A stretch of 64,000 bases of DNA from Hwangdonia lutea (GTDB lineage: Bacteria > Bacteroidota > Bacteroidia > Flavobacteriales > Flavobacteriaceae). The stretch spans positions 1,770,501-1,834,500 of the forward strand of contig NZ_CP136521.1 of the NCBI RefSeq assembly GCF_032814565.1, given 5' to 3'. Both the position numbers and the translations under genes were made by a program. The notes below the pieces were generated by a model. That model was not told where the DNA came from and did no database searches. It worked only from the letters and a program-made list of their open reading frames with translations. Every line of letters starts with the position of its first letter. Within the stretch, counting starts at the first letter, position 1. Positions 51,628-60,858 of this stretch are shown here, piece after piece.

Positions 51628-54459
51628 ATGATGAAAAACTACATTAAAACATTTGGCATAATGGTCGCCTTGCTCTTTGCGAGTGTATCTTATGCGCAGT
51701 ATTGCACTCCCACGGTTCCGCAAACCGCTTCAAGCTTTATTAATAATTTGCAGCTTAATAGTGGCGCTGTACTAAATCGGGCGTCTACAAATATGGGCTA
51801 CGAATATATTACAGATACCGAGATTAATTTAATTTCAGACACGGCTTATCGATTTGATATTGGGGTTGGCGATCCAGGATTAACTACACACAAAAGAGTT
51901 CATGTATGGATTGATATGAATAGAGATGGTGATTTTGATGATGCTGGCGAATTAACGTTTAGCTGGAGTGGAGCTAATACCGGTTCTAACCTCGGATTTT
52001 CAAACAAAAACATAGGTCCGGTTATTGCAGAAGGAGAAACCAGAATGCGAGTAGCTATGGTTGCAGCAAATGGTACCATAGGCCCTATATCACCATGTGA
52101 TAGTTTTACTGGTGGCGAAGTTCAAGATTATAAAATAAGTATTTTTTTAACGCCACCACCAACGTATTGTGAGCCTACAATACCCGTATCGTCAACAAGC
52201 TATATCAATAATTTTAAACTTTCTACGGCCGGTACTGGCGATGGTGCTTTTATAAATCATGCCTCTTCAAATGTAGGATATCAAAATATTACGAGTACTG
52301 ATGCTACGTTAATGACGGATACCTCATTTGGCTTTAATATAGGTGTAGGCGATCCTACTGCAACGACACACAAGAGATTACATGTATGGATTGATATGAA
52401 TAGAGATGGCGATTTCGATGATGCGGGTGAATTAATTTTTAGCTGGTCTGGTGCTAATACAGGTTCCGATCTTGGTTTTTCAAGTAAAAATATTGGTCCA
52501 GTAATAGACGCAGGACTCACTAGAATGCGGGTAGCTTTGGTTGCTGCAGATGGTGCCATATCAGCCATAGGGCCTTGTGATAATTTTACGGGTGGCGAAG
52601 TTAAAGACTATAGGGTTATCCTTGAGCTTCCTCCTTCGGGGCCTTGCTATCCAACATCAATGGCAGCATCTACTACAAGCTTTTTAGATTATTTTAAAAT
52701 TACCGATGTATCCGATGGAGACCTATTAAATCATGTTTCTACGAATGTGGGTTACGAAAATGTCACTGATAGCAATGTAGCTTTAAATGCCGAAAAATCA
52801 TATCGATTTAATTTTGGTGTTGGTAACCCTAGTGCAGGAGCAAACAAACGTGTGCATATATGGATTGATAAAAATCAAGACGGTGATTTTTCTGATGCAG
52901 GCGAAAGTGTTTTTAGTTGGACCGGCGCTAATACTACCGAAGATCTTCAGTTTGCGAACAAAAACATTGGAACTGTTGATGTTTTAGGTAATTCAACTAT
53001 GCGTATTGCCATGCGTTCTTCTAATAGTACAATACCTGCAATAGATCCCTGTGATACATTTACAGATGGTGAGATTATAGATTTTTCAATAGTCGTGAGT
53101 GCCGCTATCCCACTATTAACAGCATTAACCCCGGAGGTTGATATAGATTTATTCGTGGGTGATGGCGTGCCAGCCTCATCGAATGGTACACCGCATACCT
53201 ACAGAATTCCTTCTTTGGTAACTTCAACTGCGGGAAACTTATTGGCTATTGCAGATGCACGTTATGAGGATGCTTCTGATGTACCGGGAGATATTGATAT
53301 GGTAGTTAGAAGAAGTACCGATAATGGTGCTACTTGGGGTAGTCCAATAACAATTTCTACAGACCACGGTGGTGATGCCTGTACTGTAGTTGATAGAGAT
53401 ACAGGAAGAATATTCGTTTTTTATGCCTATTCCACCGTAAATAATATATGGAATTCAGATGGAGATCCAAATAGCCCAAATACCTTAAGGTCTCGCTACG
53501 TTTATAGTGACGATGATGGCCTAACTTGGTCTGCACCAGTAGATTTAACAGCATCGCTTTATAAACCAGGCGATAGGTCATACTGGGCATCAGCAGGTAC
53601 AGGTATACAATTACGAAACGGCACCTTGGTAATTCCAATAGGCGTGGTAAGAGGAGGAAATACTGATTCCTTATATGGTGGATTGATTTACAGTACAGAC
53701 CACGGTGCGACCTGGAATCGATCGGCAACTAATAGCTTTAATAAATTTGATGAAAACACCATTGTAGAATTAAATGATGGCAGAATTATGATAAATTCAA
53801 GAAACCACTACGGAACAGGTAGGCGTCTTGTTACCTATACCTCAGACTTAGGAACAACATGGGAACCTTATACTTTTGATACCGATTTGATTGATCCTAT
53901 CTGTCAAGGAAATATTTTACGATACACCTCTACTTTAGATGGTTATGATAAAGATCGTATATTATTCAGTAATCCTGCGAGCACATCTGGAAGGCAAGAT
54001 GGAGTGTTAAGAATTAGTTATGACGAAGGGCAAACCTGGGCATATTCAAAATTATACCAAACAGGATTCTCAGCCTATTCATCTCTTGCTATTTTACCCG
54101 ATGGAAAAATAGGGCTGCTATATGAATCTGATGGTTACACTAAAATTAAGTTTAAAAGATTTAGTATAGAAGACTTATCCGACAGTACAGATTCATTTAA
54201 CGCTTTAAGTGTAGAGGAACTGTCAACCGCAATCAATGGAACAAAGTTATACCCTAACCCAGTAAAGAACATATTAAATATACGCACATCGGGCGCTTCA
54301 GAAGTAAAAATTTACAATGTTGTTGGTAAGCTTGTTTTCGATGATGAGGTAAGCGTAGAGCGAAAAGAATTAGATGTTTCTCATTTAACAAATGGGCTAT
54401 ATTTTGTAAAGGTTAAGAACGACTTAGGGATTAGTAACTTTAAAATAATAAAAAAATAG
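51628..54459 (+). CDS. Secreted GH33-type sialidase with three GEVED domains and T9SS tail
   Basis: 943 aa from ATG 51628 (a second ATG at 51631); a TTG-started frame reaches further upstream but precedes the signal peptide. Signal peptide ends VSYAQ. Three GEVED domains of about 150 residues follow, each with a WIDMNRDGDFDDAGE-type calcium-loop block and ending FTGGEVQDY. The sialidase domain begins with TYRIPSL (the arginine motif of GH33) and has five Asp boxes (STDNGATW, SDDDGLTW, STDHGATW, TSDLGTTW, SYDEGQTW). It ends with a T9SS sorting tail (GTKLYPNPVKNIL to FKIIKK). It should release sialic acid from glycans outside the cell. It heads the locus with the regulator and SusCD genes. Confidence 0.93.
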   Translation: MMKNYIKTFGIMVALLFASVSYAQYCTPTVPQTASSFINNLQLNSGAVLNRASTNMGYEYITDTEINLISDTAYRFDIGVGDPGLTTHKRVHVWIDMNRDGDFDDAGELTFSWSGANTGSNLGFSNKNIGPVIAEGETRMRVAMVAANGTIGPISPCDSFTGGEVQDYKISIFLTPPPTYCEPTIPVSSTSYINNFKLSTAGTGDGAFINHASSNVGYQNITSTDATLMTDTSFGFNIGVGDPTATTHKRLHVWIDMNRDGDFDDAGELIFSWSGANTGSDLGFSSKNIGPVIDAGLTRMRVALVAADGAISAIGPCDNFTGGEVKDYRVILELPPSGPCYPTSMAASTTSFLDYFKITDVSDGDLLNHVSTNVGYENVTDSNVALNAEKSYRFNFGVGNPSAGANKRVHIWIDKNQDGDFSDAGESVFSWTGANTTEDLQFANKNIGTVDVLGNSTMRIAMRSSNSTIPAIDPCDTFTDGEIIDFSIVVSAAIPLLTALTPEVDIDLFVGDGVPASSNGTPHTYRIPSLVTSTAGNLLAIADARYEDASDVPGDIDMVVRRSTDNGATWGSPITISTDHGGDACTVVDRDTGRIFVFYAYSTVNNIWNSDGDPNSPNTLRSRYVYSDDDGLTWSAPVDLTASLYKPGDRSYWASAGTGIQLRNGTLVIPIGVVRGGNTDSLYGGLIYSTDHGATWNRSATNSFNKFDENTIVELNDGRIMINSRNHYGTGRRLVTYTSDLGTTWEPYTFDTDLIDPICQGNILRYTSTLDGYDKDRILFSNPASTSGRQDGVLRISYDEGQTWAYSKLYQTGFSAYSSLAILPDGKIGLLYESDGYTKIKFKRFSIEDLSDSTDSFNALSVEELSTAINGTKLYPNPVKNILNIRTSGASEVKIYNVVGKLVFDDEVSVERKELDVSHLTNGLYFVKVKNDLGISNFKIIKK
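51700..53100. repeat. Three tandem GEVED-domain repeats, first two very close
   Basis: About 450-480 bases each. Repeats 1 and 2 keep long identical stretches (for example CATGTATGGATTGATATGAA in both, and GGTCC(G/A)GT(T/A)AT after it), while repeat 3 is more distant. Confidence 0.75.
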
Positions 54460-54520
54460 AATCATTTTTTTATTAGAATCCTTATCGGATAAATAATCTA
54501 AACTGAGGATAGCAATTTAA

Positions 54521-54557
54521 AACACCATCAATACTGCAGTATTGATGGTGTTTTTTT
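54521..54557 (+). terminator. Strong Rho-independent terminator after the sialidase
   Basis: A perfect 32-bp palindrome (AACACCATCAATACTG/CAGTATTGATGGTGTT) followed by a run of T. It lies 61 bases past the sialidase stop codon and separates it from the regulator gene, so the sialidase is transcribed on its own. Confidence 0.95.
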
Positions 54558-54756
54558 GTTTTTAAGAATAAAGCCTCATTTTTAAGTCTCCTTGATTTTT
54601 GCAGATTCAGTTTTATCACACCATAAAATACAATAACCTTTAAATATATGTCGTATTATCAAATTACAGACATTCTGGATTAACCTTAATTGCACTAAAT
54701 TTTTTTGCAATTCTTCAAGGCGTTTTTTAATTAAAATAATTTGTTTTAAAATTGTT

Positions 54757-54764
54757 TAGATTTG
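54757..54764 (+). promoter_or_regulatory. Candidate -7 box TAGATTTG
   Basis: Exact TAnnTTTG match, 46 bases before the likely GTG start of the regulator. The -33 TTTG nearest (54740-54743) is closer than the usual 19-21 bases. Confidence 0.4.
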
Positions 54765-54810
54765 TTTATATCAAATTTTTCTTCATTTAAGTTGTTAATT
54801 AGTGGTTTTA

Positions 54811-57597
54811 GTGAAATATAAAAGTATATTTTTTTTAATCTTAATAGTATTATGTTTTAATGCTTCTTACGCACAATATGCGCCATTTTTTCAAAATTAC
54901 ACTTTAACGGAGTTTAATGCAGGAAACCAAAACTGGGATATATCATTTGCCGACAACGGTAAGTTATACGTTGCTAACGACAAAGGCTTGCTAGAGTTCG
55001 ATGGTTTAAAATGGAATTTTTACCAACTTCCAAATAAAACGATTATCCGATCCGTAATGGCATACAATAATGTTATATACACCGGGTCTTACGAAGAGTT
55101 TGGGTATTGGAAAAAAAACAAAAAAGGCGTATTGGTTTATACGTCTTTAAGCAATTTTCAGGAACAGGAAAAATCTTTAGATGAAGAGTTTTGGCAAATA
55201 TTACACCACAATGGCGCCATTTTGTTTAGATCATTTGCAAATCTATACATATATAAAGATGGGAAAATATCAAAAGTAAGGCCGGAGTCAACTATAATTT
55301 CATGTAGCGTTGTAAATAACAAGGTCTATGTTTCCACCTTGAAGGATGGCATATATATGTTGCGAGATGATGTTTTGATTCCGTTTATTAATGGTGATGC
55401 CTTATACGACACAAAGATTGTTTCCATTTCATCTTTTAAAAATAAATTACTTATTACTACCGCATTAAAAGGATGCTATTTGTACAATAACAACACCTTG
55501 AAGGCATGGAAACCTCAAATAAATACAATAATTAAAGAGCAACAACTCAATAGCTTTTTAGAGTTGGATAATGGCAATATGGTTTTCGGAACCATAAAAA
55601 ACGGTGTTTACATAACCAATAATTTAGGCAACGTATTGTTTCATATTAGTAAAGAAAACGGGTTGTTAAACAATACGGTCTTAAATCTTGGTCTGGGAAA
55701 AAATAATAAATTATGGGTGGGCTTGGATAATGGAATTGCACTTGTAGATTTAAATTATAATCATGTATTATACAATGACAATTCTGGCGAATTGGGAGCT
55801 GTTTACGATGTAATAAAATATAAAAAGGTTCTGTATATAGCCAGTAATACAGGATTGTTTTATTTAGAAGAAGGTAATGACAGACTAAAATTTGTTGAAA
55901 ACTCGCAAGGGCAAGTTTGGAATTTAAAAGAAATAAATGGCGAACTGTTTTGTGGACACAATGACGGAACTTTTCTTGTACAAGATAAAAAGCTAAAAAA
56001 AATTTCCAACGCTACGGGCGGATGGGTGCTTAAAAAAGTCCCCGAAGCCAACAATACATATATACAAGGCACTTATGCGGGTTTGGTAAGGTATAAATAT
56101 GAAAATGGAGAATGGCAAGCGGTTCATTTAGGCGGAACCACCATACCCATTAAATATTTGGTTTTCGAAGATGCTTTTACGGCTTGGGCGGCTCATGCTT
56201 ACAAAGGATTGTATAGAATAAAATTTGATGAAACTTATGACAGTGTAGACGTTGAAAATTATAAAAATAAAGGACTTTGGTCTGATTATAATGTACGCGT
56301 TTACAATATAAAAAACGATATATGCTTTAAAACCAATCAAGGGTGGCAAAAGTATGAAGCCTTGATAGATAGCATTGTACCCAACACTTTATTAAACGAT
56401 ACTTTTGGTCAAGACACAAATATTATTTCTGAGCCTTATTTAGATTTATTGGTCACAAAAAATAAAACGGACAGAATCAGTTTTGTTTCTTTGGAAAATG
56501 GCAACACTAATTTAGAGTTGCCCAATAAAATTTTTAAAGACCGATTAGTGGTAGGAGGAGAAAGCATTTCTCAAATTAACGATTCCATTTACGCATTAAA
56601 TCTGTACGACGGATTTATGCTTATCAATAAAGCCGAAAATGTGCGTCAAGCCACATTGCCTCAAGAACCGATTTTGGAGCACATTGAAGTAGATAAAAGT
56701 TTATTTGATATAAATCCGGCTGATGCTTACGAATTCCCATTCAATCAAAAAATCAGTATATCTGTATCGTCGCCAAATTCAAGCAATCATTTTTTCGAAT
56801 ATGCCATATCCAATTCAGATTCCCTAAATTGGTATCAAATGGATAGTGAAAGGCTGGAATTGTCTAATTTGAGTAATGGCGATTATAGCGTACATTTTCG
56901 AGCCACTAACCTTTCTGGCGATGTATCTTCAGTAAAAACATTGAAATTAAAGGTCTTGCCACCGTGGTACAAAAACAGTTTGTTTTTTCTTTTTACGGGA
57001 TTGTTGATTAGTCTATTGGCCTACGGACTCCATAAGCGCAAAATAAACAAAGAGCAAAATGCGCTGCATGAAAAACTAAAAATAGAACAAGAAACATTGT
57101 TAAAAGAAAAAGCTATTGAAAACGATAAGAAAATAGTTCAGTTAAAAAATGAATCCTTAAAAAACGAAGTAAAACTAAAAAGCAAGCAACTAGCCAATAC
57201 AGCAATGTCCTTAGTTAAAAAGAATGAGTCTTTGCTTGAGATTAAAAATGAAATTTCTAAAAATAAAATAGGTTTTGAAAACAGTTTAGCCTACAAAAGA
57301 TTATTGCGAAAAATCGATAATTCCATTGGACATAAAGATGAATGGCAATTGTTTGAATACAACTTTAATCAAGTGCATGAAGAATTTTTTAACGAATTGA
57401 AAAGTAAATATCCGCAATTAACACATAAAGATTTGAAGATATGTGCCTACATAAAAATGAATTTGTTAACTAAAGAAATTGCGCCATTAATGAATGTGTC
57501 AATAAGAGGGCTAGAAACTCATAGATATCGATTAAAACGCAAGTTAAATTTAGAAAACGACAAATCTTTAGCAGATTATTTGCGAAATTTCCAATAA
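54811..57597 (+). CDS. Membrane propeller regulator with Y_Y_Y and LuxR-type HTH domain
   Basis: About 928 aa from GTG 54811; an in-frame stop at 54796 leaves only GTG codons (54802 and 54811) as starts, and 54811 gives a clean signal peptide ending ASYAQ. Domains: propeller repeats of the two-component-regulator (Reg_prop) type (about 30-620), a Y_Y_Y domain (about 650-725), a membrane helix (SLFFLFTGLLISLLAYGLH, about 730), a coiled coil, and a C-terminal LuxR-type HTH (LTHKDLKICAYIKMNLLTKEIAPLM...RLKRKLNL). There is no kinase domain. It should sense a glycan fragment in the periplasm and act on nearby promoters such as susC. Confidence 0.88.
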   Translation: MKYKSIFFLILIVLCFNASYAQYAPFFQNYTLTEFNAGNQNWDISFADNGKLYVANDKGLLEFDGLKWNFYQLPNKTIIRSVMAYNNVIYTGSYEEFGYWKKNKKGVLVYTSLSNFQEQEKSLDEEFWQILHHNGAILFRSFANLYIYKDGKISKVRPESTIISCSVVNNKVYVSTLKDGIYMLRDDVLIPFINGDALYDTKIVSISSFKNKLLITTALKGCYLYNNNTLKAWKPQINTIIKEQQLNSFLELDNGNMVFGTIKNGVYITNNLGNVLFHISKENGLLNNTVLNLGLGKNNKLWVGLDNGIALVDLNYNHVLYNDNSGELGAVYDVIKYKKVLYIASNTGLFYLEEGNDRLKFVENSQGQVWNLKEINGELFCGHNDGTFLVQDKKLKKISNATGGWVLKKVPEANNTYIQGTYAGLVRYKYENGEWQAVHLGGTTIPIKYLVFEDAFTAWAAHAYKGLYRIKFDETYDSVDVENYKNKGLWSDYNVRVYNIKNDICFKTNQGWQKYEALIDSIVPNTLLNDTFGQDTNIISEPYLDLLVTKNKTDRISFVSLENGNTNLELPNKIFKDRLVVGGESISQINDSIYALNLYDGFMLINKAENVRQATLPQEPILEHIEVDKSLFDINPADAYEFPFNQKISISVSSPNSSNHFFEYAISNSDSLNWYQMDSERLELSNLSNGDYSVHFRATNLSGDVSSVKTLKLKVLPPWYKNSLFFLFTGLLISLLAYGLHKRKINKEQNALHEKLKIEQETLLKEKAIENDKKIVQLKNESLKNEVKLKSKQLANTAMSLVKKNESLLEIKNEISKNKIGFENSLAYKRLLRKIDNSIGHKDEWQLFEYNFNQVHEEFFNELKSKYPQLTHKDLKICAYIKMNLLTKEIAPLMNVSIRGLETHRYRLKRKLNLENDKSLADYLRNFQ

Positions 57598-57622
57598 GAG
57601 AGTGTATAACGCCTCTCATTTT

Positions 57623-57644
57623 ACTACGTCAATACTACGTCATT
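57623..57644 (+). promoter_or_regulatory. Tandem 11-bp motif ACTACGTCA(A/T)T in the susC promoter region
   Basis: ACTACGTCAAT (57623-57633) is followed directly by ACTACGTCATT (57634-57644), i.e. one helical turn apart. TACGTCA recurs at 57691-57697 and, inverted, as TGACGTA at 57728-57734. The four copies lie in the regulator-susC gap and are the best candidates for a regulator binding site. Confidence 0.6.
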
Positions 57645-57753
57645 TTGTGTTTAAACCCTTTATAATTAGTTAAAATCATTCTTCATAACATACGTCAATA
57701 AGCGTTTTTTATTGTTTTTTTGATGTATGACGTATTTTTTGTGTAAGCCATTT

Positions 57754-57785
57754 TTTGACTGGCACTCATATAGTTTATAATTTAG
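57754..57785 (+). promoter_or_regulatory. Candidate susC promoter
   Basis: TTTG at 57754-57757, 20 bases, then TAATTTAG at 57778-57785. This fits the TTTG-N(19-21)-TAnnTTTG consensus with one mismatch. The transcript would start about 20 bases before the susC ATG. Confidence 0.6.
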
Positions 57786-57812
57786 TACAAACTAACATTC
57801 AAAACAAACTAT

Positions 57813-60800
57813 ATGAAAACAAGACTTACTTTATTACTAATTTTTCTATTTTCAGTTCATGCTTATGCACAAGAAATATTAGTTAGCGGTACTGTAGTAA
57901 GTGCCGAAGACAATATACCCGTGCCAGGTGTAAGTGTTATAGTAACAGGGACAAGTAGAGGTGTAAGTACAGATTTTGATGGGAACTATTCCATTAAGGT
58001 GCAAAGCGGCGAAGTTTTGGAGTTCAGCTTTTTGGGCTTTAAATCGCAATCTGTAACCATTACAAACCAAACCACGGTCAACATCTCGTTGCAACCGGAC
58101 ATCGCTGCACTCGACGAGGTTGTAGTGGTAGGTTACGGTACGCAAAAACGTGCCGATTTAACCAGTGCCATTGTAACTATTGAGCCCGAAGAACTACAAA
58201 AAGTCCAGGCGTCTCAAGTAGTGCAAGGGTTTCAAGGGCAAGTTGCTGGTGTGCAAATTAGTAGCTTGGGGTCTCCGGGCGATACACCGGAAATCAACAT
58301 TAGGGGAATCAACTCTTTATTCGGAAATTCGGCGCCCCTATTCGTTGTCGATGGTATGTTTTACAACAATATCGATTTCCTCAACGCTTCAGAAATCCAA
58401 GATTTGTCAATATTAAAGGACGCCTCGGCCGCAGCCATTTATGGAGTACGGGCCGCTAACGGCGTGGTTTTAATAACCACTAAAGGAGGTAAGTTCAACA
58501 GGGATGCGCAAATAGAGTACACCACAAATTATGGTATTCAAAGAGCGCAAAACATTTTAAAAATGGCCAATGCGGAACAGTTTACCACATTTGCTTTAGA
58601 GTCGGGTTCAGCTTCCGAAATAGCCAGTATAGACGATGCCTTTCAACGTTTCGGCAGGAGCAGGGTTAACCCCAACATCCCAAATGTAAACACAGATTGG
58701 TATAAAGAGGTGTTAAGGGAAGCGCCCATGTACAGCCACGATCTACAAATTAACGGCGGTACTGAATCTATAGCTTATTCCGTTGGGGGCAACTACTTGC
58801 TGCAGAAAGGTATTTTAGACATGAAGAATGATTACAAGCGTTTTAATTTAAGGGCGCGAATAGATGCTAAGGTTAACAACTGGCTTAAAGTTGGAGCAAA
58901 TTTCTTAAACAGTAGGGCCATTAAATACGACGACGAAAGTTCTGCATGGCAATTAACCTATTATGCGGTGCCCATTTTACCGGTATTCGATTCTAATTTT
59001 ACCGATGCCGATCCTTTGCCCTATGCAGATGCTAGGGAAATTGGATATAGAGGAAGCCAAAACCCTTTCCCTTTGCTGGATAATTCCGATAGAAGAGGCG
59101 AGCGTCGCCGAAGCACAATCAATATTTATACAGATATAAGCCTAATACCGGAAAAATTAAATTTTAAAACCACGTTATCTTACAACAACAGAAACAACAA
59201 CGAGAGAATAGTGTTGTTGCCGTATTTTGTGTCTGACAATTTTCAAAGAACAATTGAACAATCGTCCATTACCAGAAACAATTCGGTTCAAGAAAATTAC
59301 ATTTTAGATAATGTATTGACTTATAGCAACACTCTTGGTGATCACGACTTTACGTTAATGGCAGGAACATCTTATAGAGATGATTATTTCAGAAGCTTTG
59401 GCACAAGGGGTAATTTTGATCCAGGAGCTGCTTTTGTAAGAAATAACGATAAGACTTGGTATATATCAAACACTGCAGAAGACAGTAGAATTTCTTACGA
59501 CGGCGGAAGCGTAGCCTATGGTTTTTCCTATTTTGGTAGAGCATCTTATAAGTTTCAAGACAAGTATATTGCTTATGCCACTTTTAGGGCCGAAGGCAGT
59601 AATAAATACGAAGAAACCTACGTGTACCTACCTGCCTTTGGTTTAGGATGGGTAGCTTCTGAGGAAAGCTTCATGAAAGGCACTGAGTTTATCGATTTCT
59701 TGAAATTCAGGGCTGGTTGGGGCAGGTTGGCCAATGATGCCGTACCTGCAAGTATCCCCCAAAGCGCCAATACCATTTCTACGGTTTTTGATGATACCTT
59801 AATCAATGGCTTTTCGTTTTCTACTAATGCCGATGATTTAGGTTGGGAGTTTACCGAAGAGGCCAACGTGGGGCTTACAGCAAAATTATTTGATAATAGC
59901 CTATCACTAGAAGCCGATTACTTTATAAAGGACACAAAAAACTTAGCCATTCCCGTACTGCCTTTGGTTGGTACAGATGTGAGCCAACAAAACGTTGGTA
60001 GTGTTCGGAATAAAGGTTTTGAAATTGCGGCAACGTACAAAGGCAAGATTACAGAAGATTTAGGGTTTACCGTTTCTGGAAACTTTAGTTCTATCGATAA
60101 CGAAATCACGGATTTGGAAGGCCAACCACACATCGATCGCGGTAGTGCGGAATTTAGGCAACGTTTGGCCGTTGGACAACCAATTAACGTTTTTTATGGT
60201 TGGCAAACAGACGGTGTTTATCAAACTCCTGAAGAAATTGCGGCCGATCCATTGGCCCAAGCAGCAATTGCAGAGGGCATAGAAATTAAACCCGGATATT
60301 TCAAGTATAAAGATTTGGAGCCAGACGGCTTACTGGATGCGAACGACAGAACCTATATAGGAGCGCCCGTACCAACATATTACTACGGTGGTAACTTGGG
60401 TTTAAATTATAAAAATTGGGAAGTGTCCGCACAGTTTTATGGTCAGGGTGGCAACGTTATCCTTAATAGAAACCGTGCAGAGGTAATCCGTACACAAGGG
60501 CGTAACATTGATGCAGAACTGGCCATAAACAGATGGCACGGCGAGGGTACTACAAATGCATTCCCATCTTCCGAAGGGTATAGACAATTATGGAATCAAA
60601 GAATGTCTGGGTTTTGGTTGGAAAAAGGCGACTTTTTCAGAATTCAAAACATTCAACTGGCGTACACCTTAAAACATAATAATTTGCCAGAGATGCGATT
60701 TACCTTAACTGCCGATAGGCCGTTCCAATGGGCCAGCAGCTTTAATGGCTTTAACCCCGAAGTCGGGTTTGATGGTATCGATTTACGAACATATCCCGTG

Positions 60801-60839
60801 CCAGCGGTCTACTCGTTTGGGCTTAATGTGAAACTTTAA
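57813..60839 (+). CDS. susC: SusC-type TonB-dependent outer-membrane glycan transporter
   Basis: 1008 aa. Signal peptide ending AYAQ, a carboxypeptidase-D-type regulatory domain (about 22-105: VSGTVVSAEDNIPVPGVSV, FSFLGFKSQSVTI), the region LDEVVVVGYGTQKRADLTSA (about 107-126) before the plug, the plug domain with DASAAAIYGVRAANGVVLITTKGG, and a long beta-barrel ending in SFGLNVKL. SusC and the lipoprotein SusD capture and import oligosaccharides. It is followed by susD without a gap in a probable operon with the LamG lipoprotein. Confidence 0.95.
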   Translation: MKTRLTLLLIFLFSVHAYAQEILVSGTVVSAEDNIPVPGVSVIVTGTSRGVSTDFDGNYSIKVQSGEVLEFSFLGFKSQSVTITNQTTVNISLQPDIAALDEVVVVGYGTQKRADLTSAIVTIEPEELQKVQASQVVQGFQGQVAGVQISSLGSPGDTPEINIRGINSLFGNSAPLFVVDGMFYNNIDFLNASEIQDLSILKDASAAAIYGVRAANGVVLITTKGGKFNRDAQIEYTTNYGIQRAQNILKMANAEQFTTFALESGSASEIASIDDAFQRFGRSRVNPNIPNVNTDWYKEVLREAPMYSHDLQINGGTESIAYSVGGNYLLQKGILDMKNDYKRFNLRARIDAKVNNWLKVGANFLNSRAIKYDDESSAWQLTYYAVPILPVFDSNFTDADPLPYADAREIGYRGSQNPFPLLDNSDRRGERRRSTINIYTDISLIPEKLNFKTTLSYNNRNNNERIVLLPYFVSDNFQRTIEQSSITRNNSVQENYILDNVLTYSNTLGDHDFTLMAGTSYRDDYFRSFGTRGNFDPGAAFVRNNDKTWYISNTAEDSRISYDGGSVAYGFSYFGRASYKFQDKYIAYATFRAEGSNKYEETYVYLPAFGLGWVASEESFMKGTEFIDFLKFRAGWGRLANDAVPASIPQSANTISTVFDDTLINGFSFSTNADDLGWEFTEEANVGLTAKLFDNSLSLEADYFIKDTKNLAIPVLPLVGTDVSQQNVGSVRNKGFEIAATYKGKITEDLGFTVSGNFSSIDNEITDLEGQPHIDRGSAEFRQRLAVGQPINVFYGWQTDGVYQTPEEIAADPLAQAAIAEGIEIKPGYFKYKDLEPDGLLDANDRTYIGAPVPTYYYGGNLGLNYKNWEVSAQFYGQGGNVILNRNRAEVIRTQGRNIDAELAINRWHGEGTTNAFPSSEGYRQLWNQRMSGFWLEKGDFFRIQNIQLAYTLKHNNLPEMRFTLTADRPFQWASSFNGFNPEVGFDGIDLRTYPVPAVYSFGLNVKL

Positions 60840-60858
60840 ATTGCTAAAAGAAAGACAT

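Larger units (their letters stand above)
54460..54810. other. 351-base gap between sialidase and regulator genes
   Basis: Contains the strong terminator at 54521-54557 and a candidate -7 box TAGATTTG (54757-54764). An in-frame TAA at 54796 limits where the regulator can start. Confidence 0.6.
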
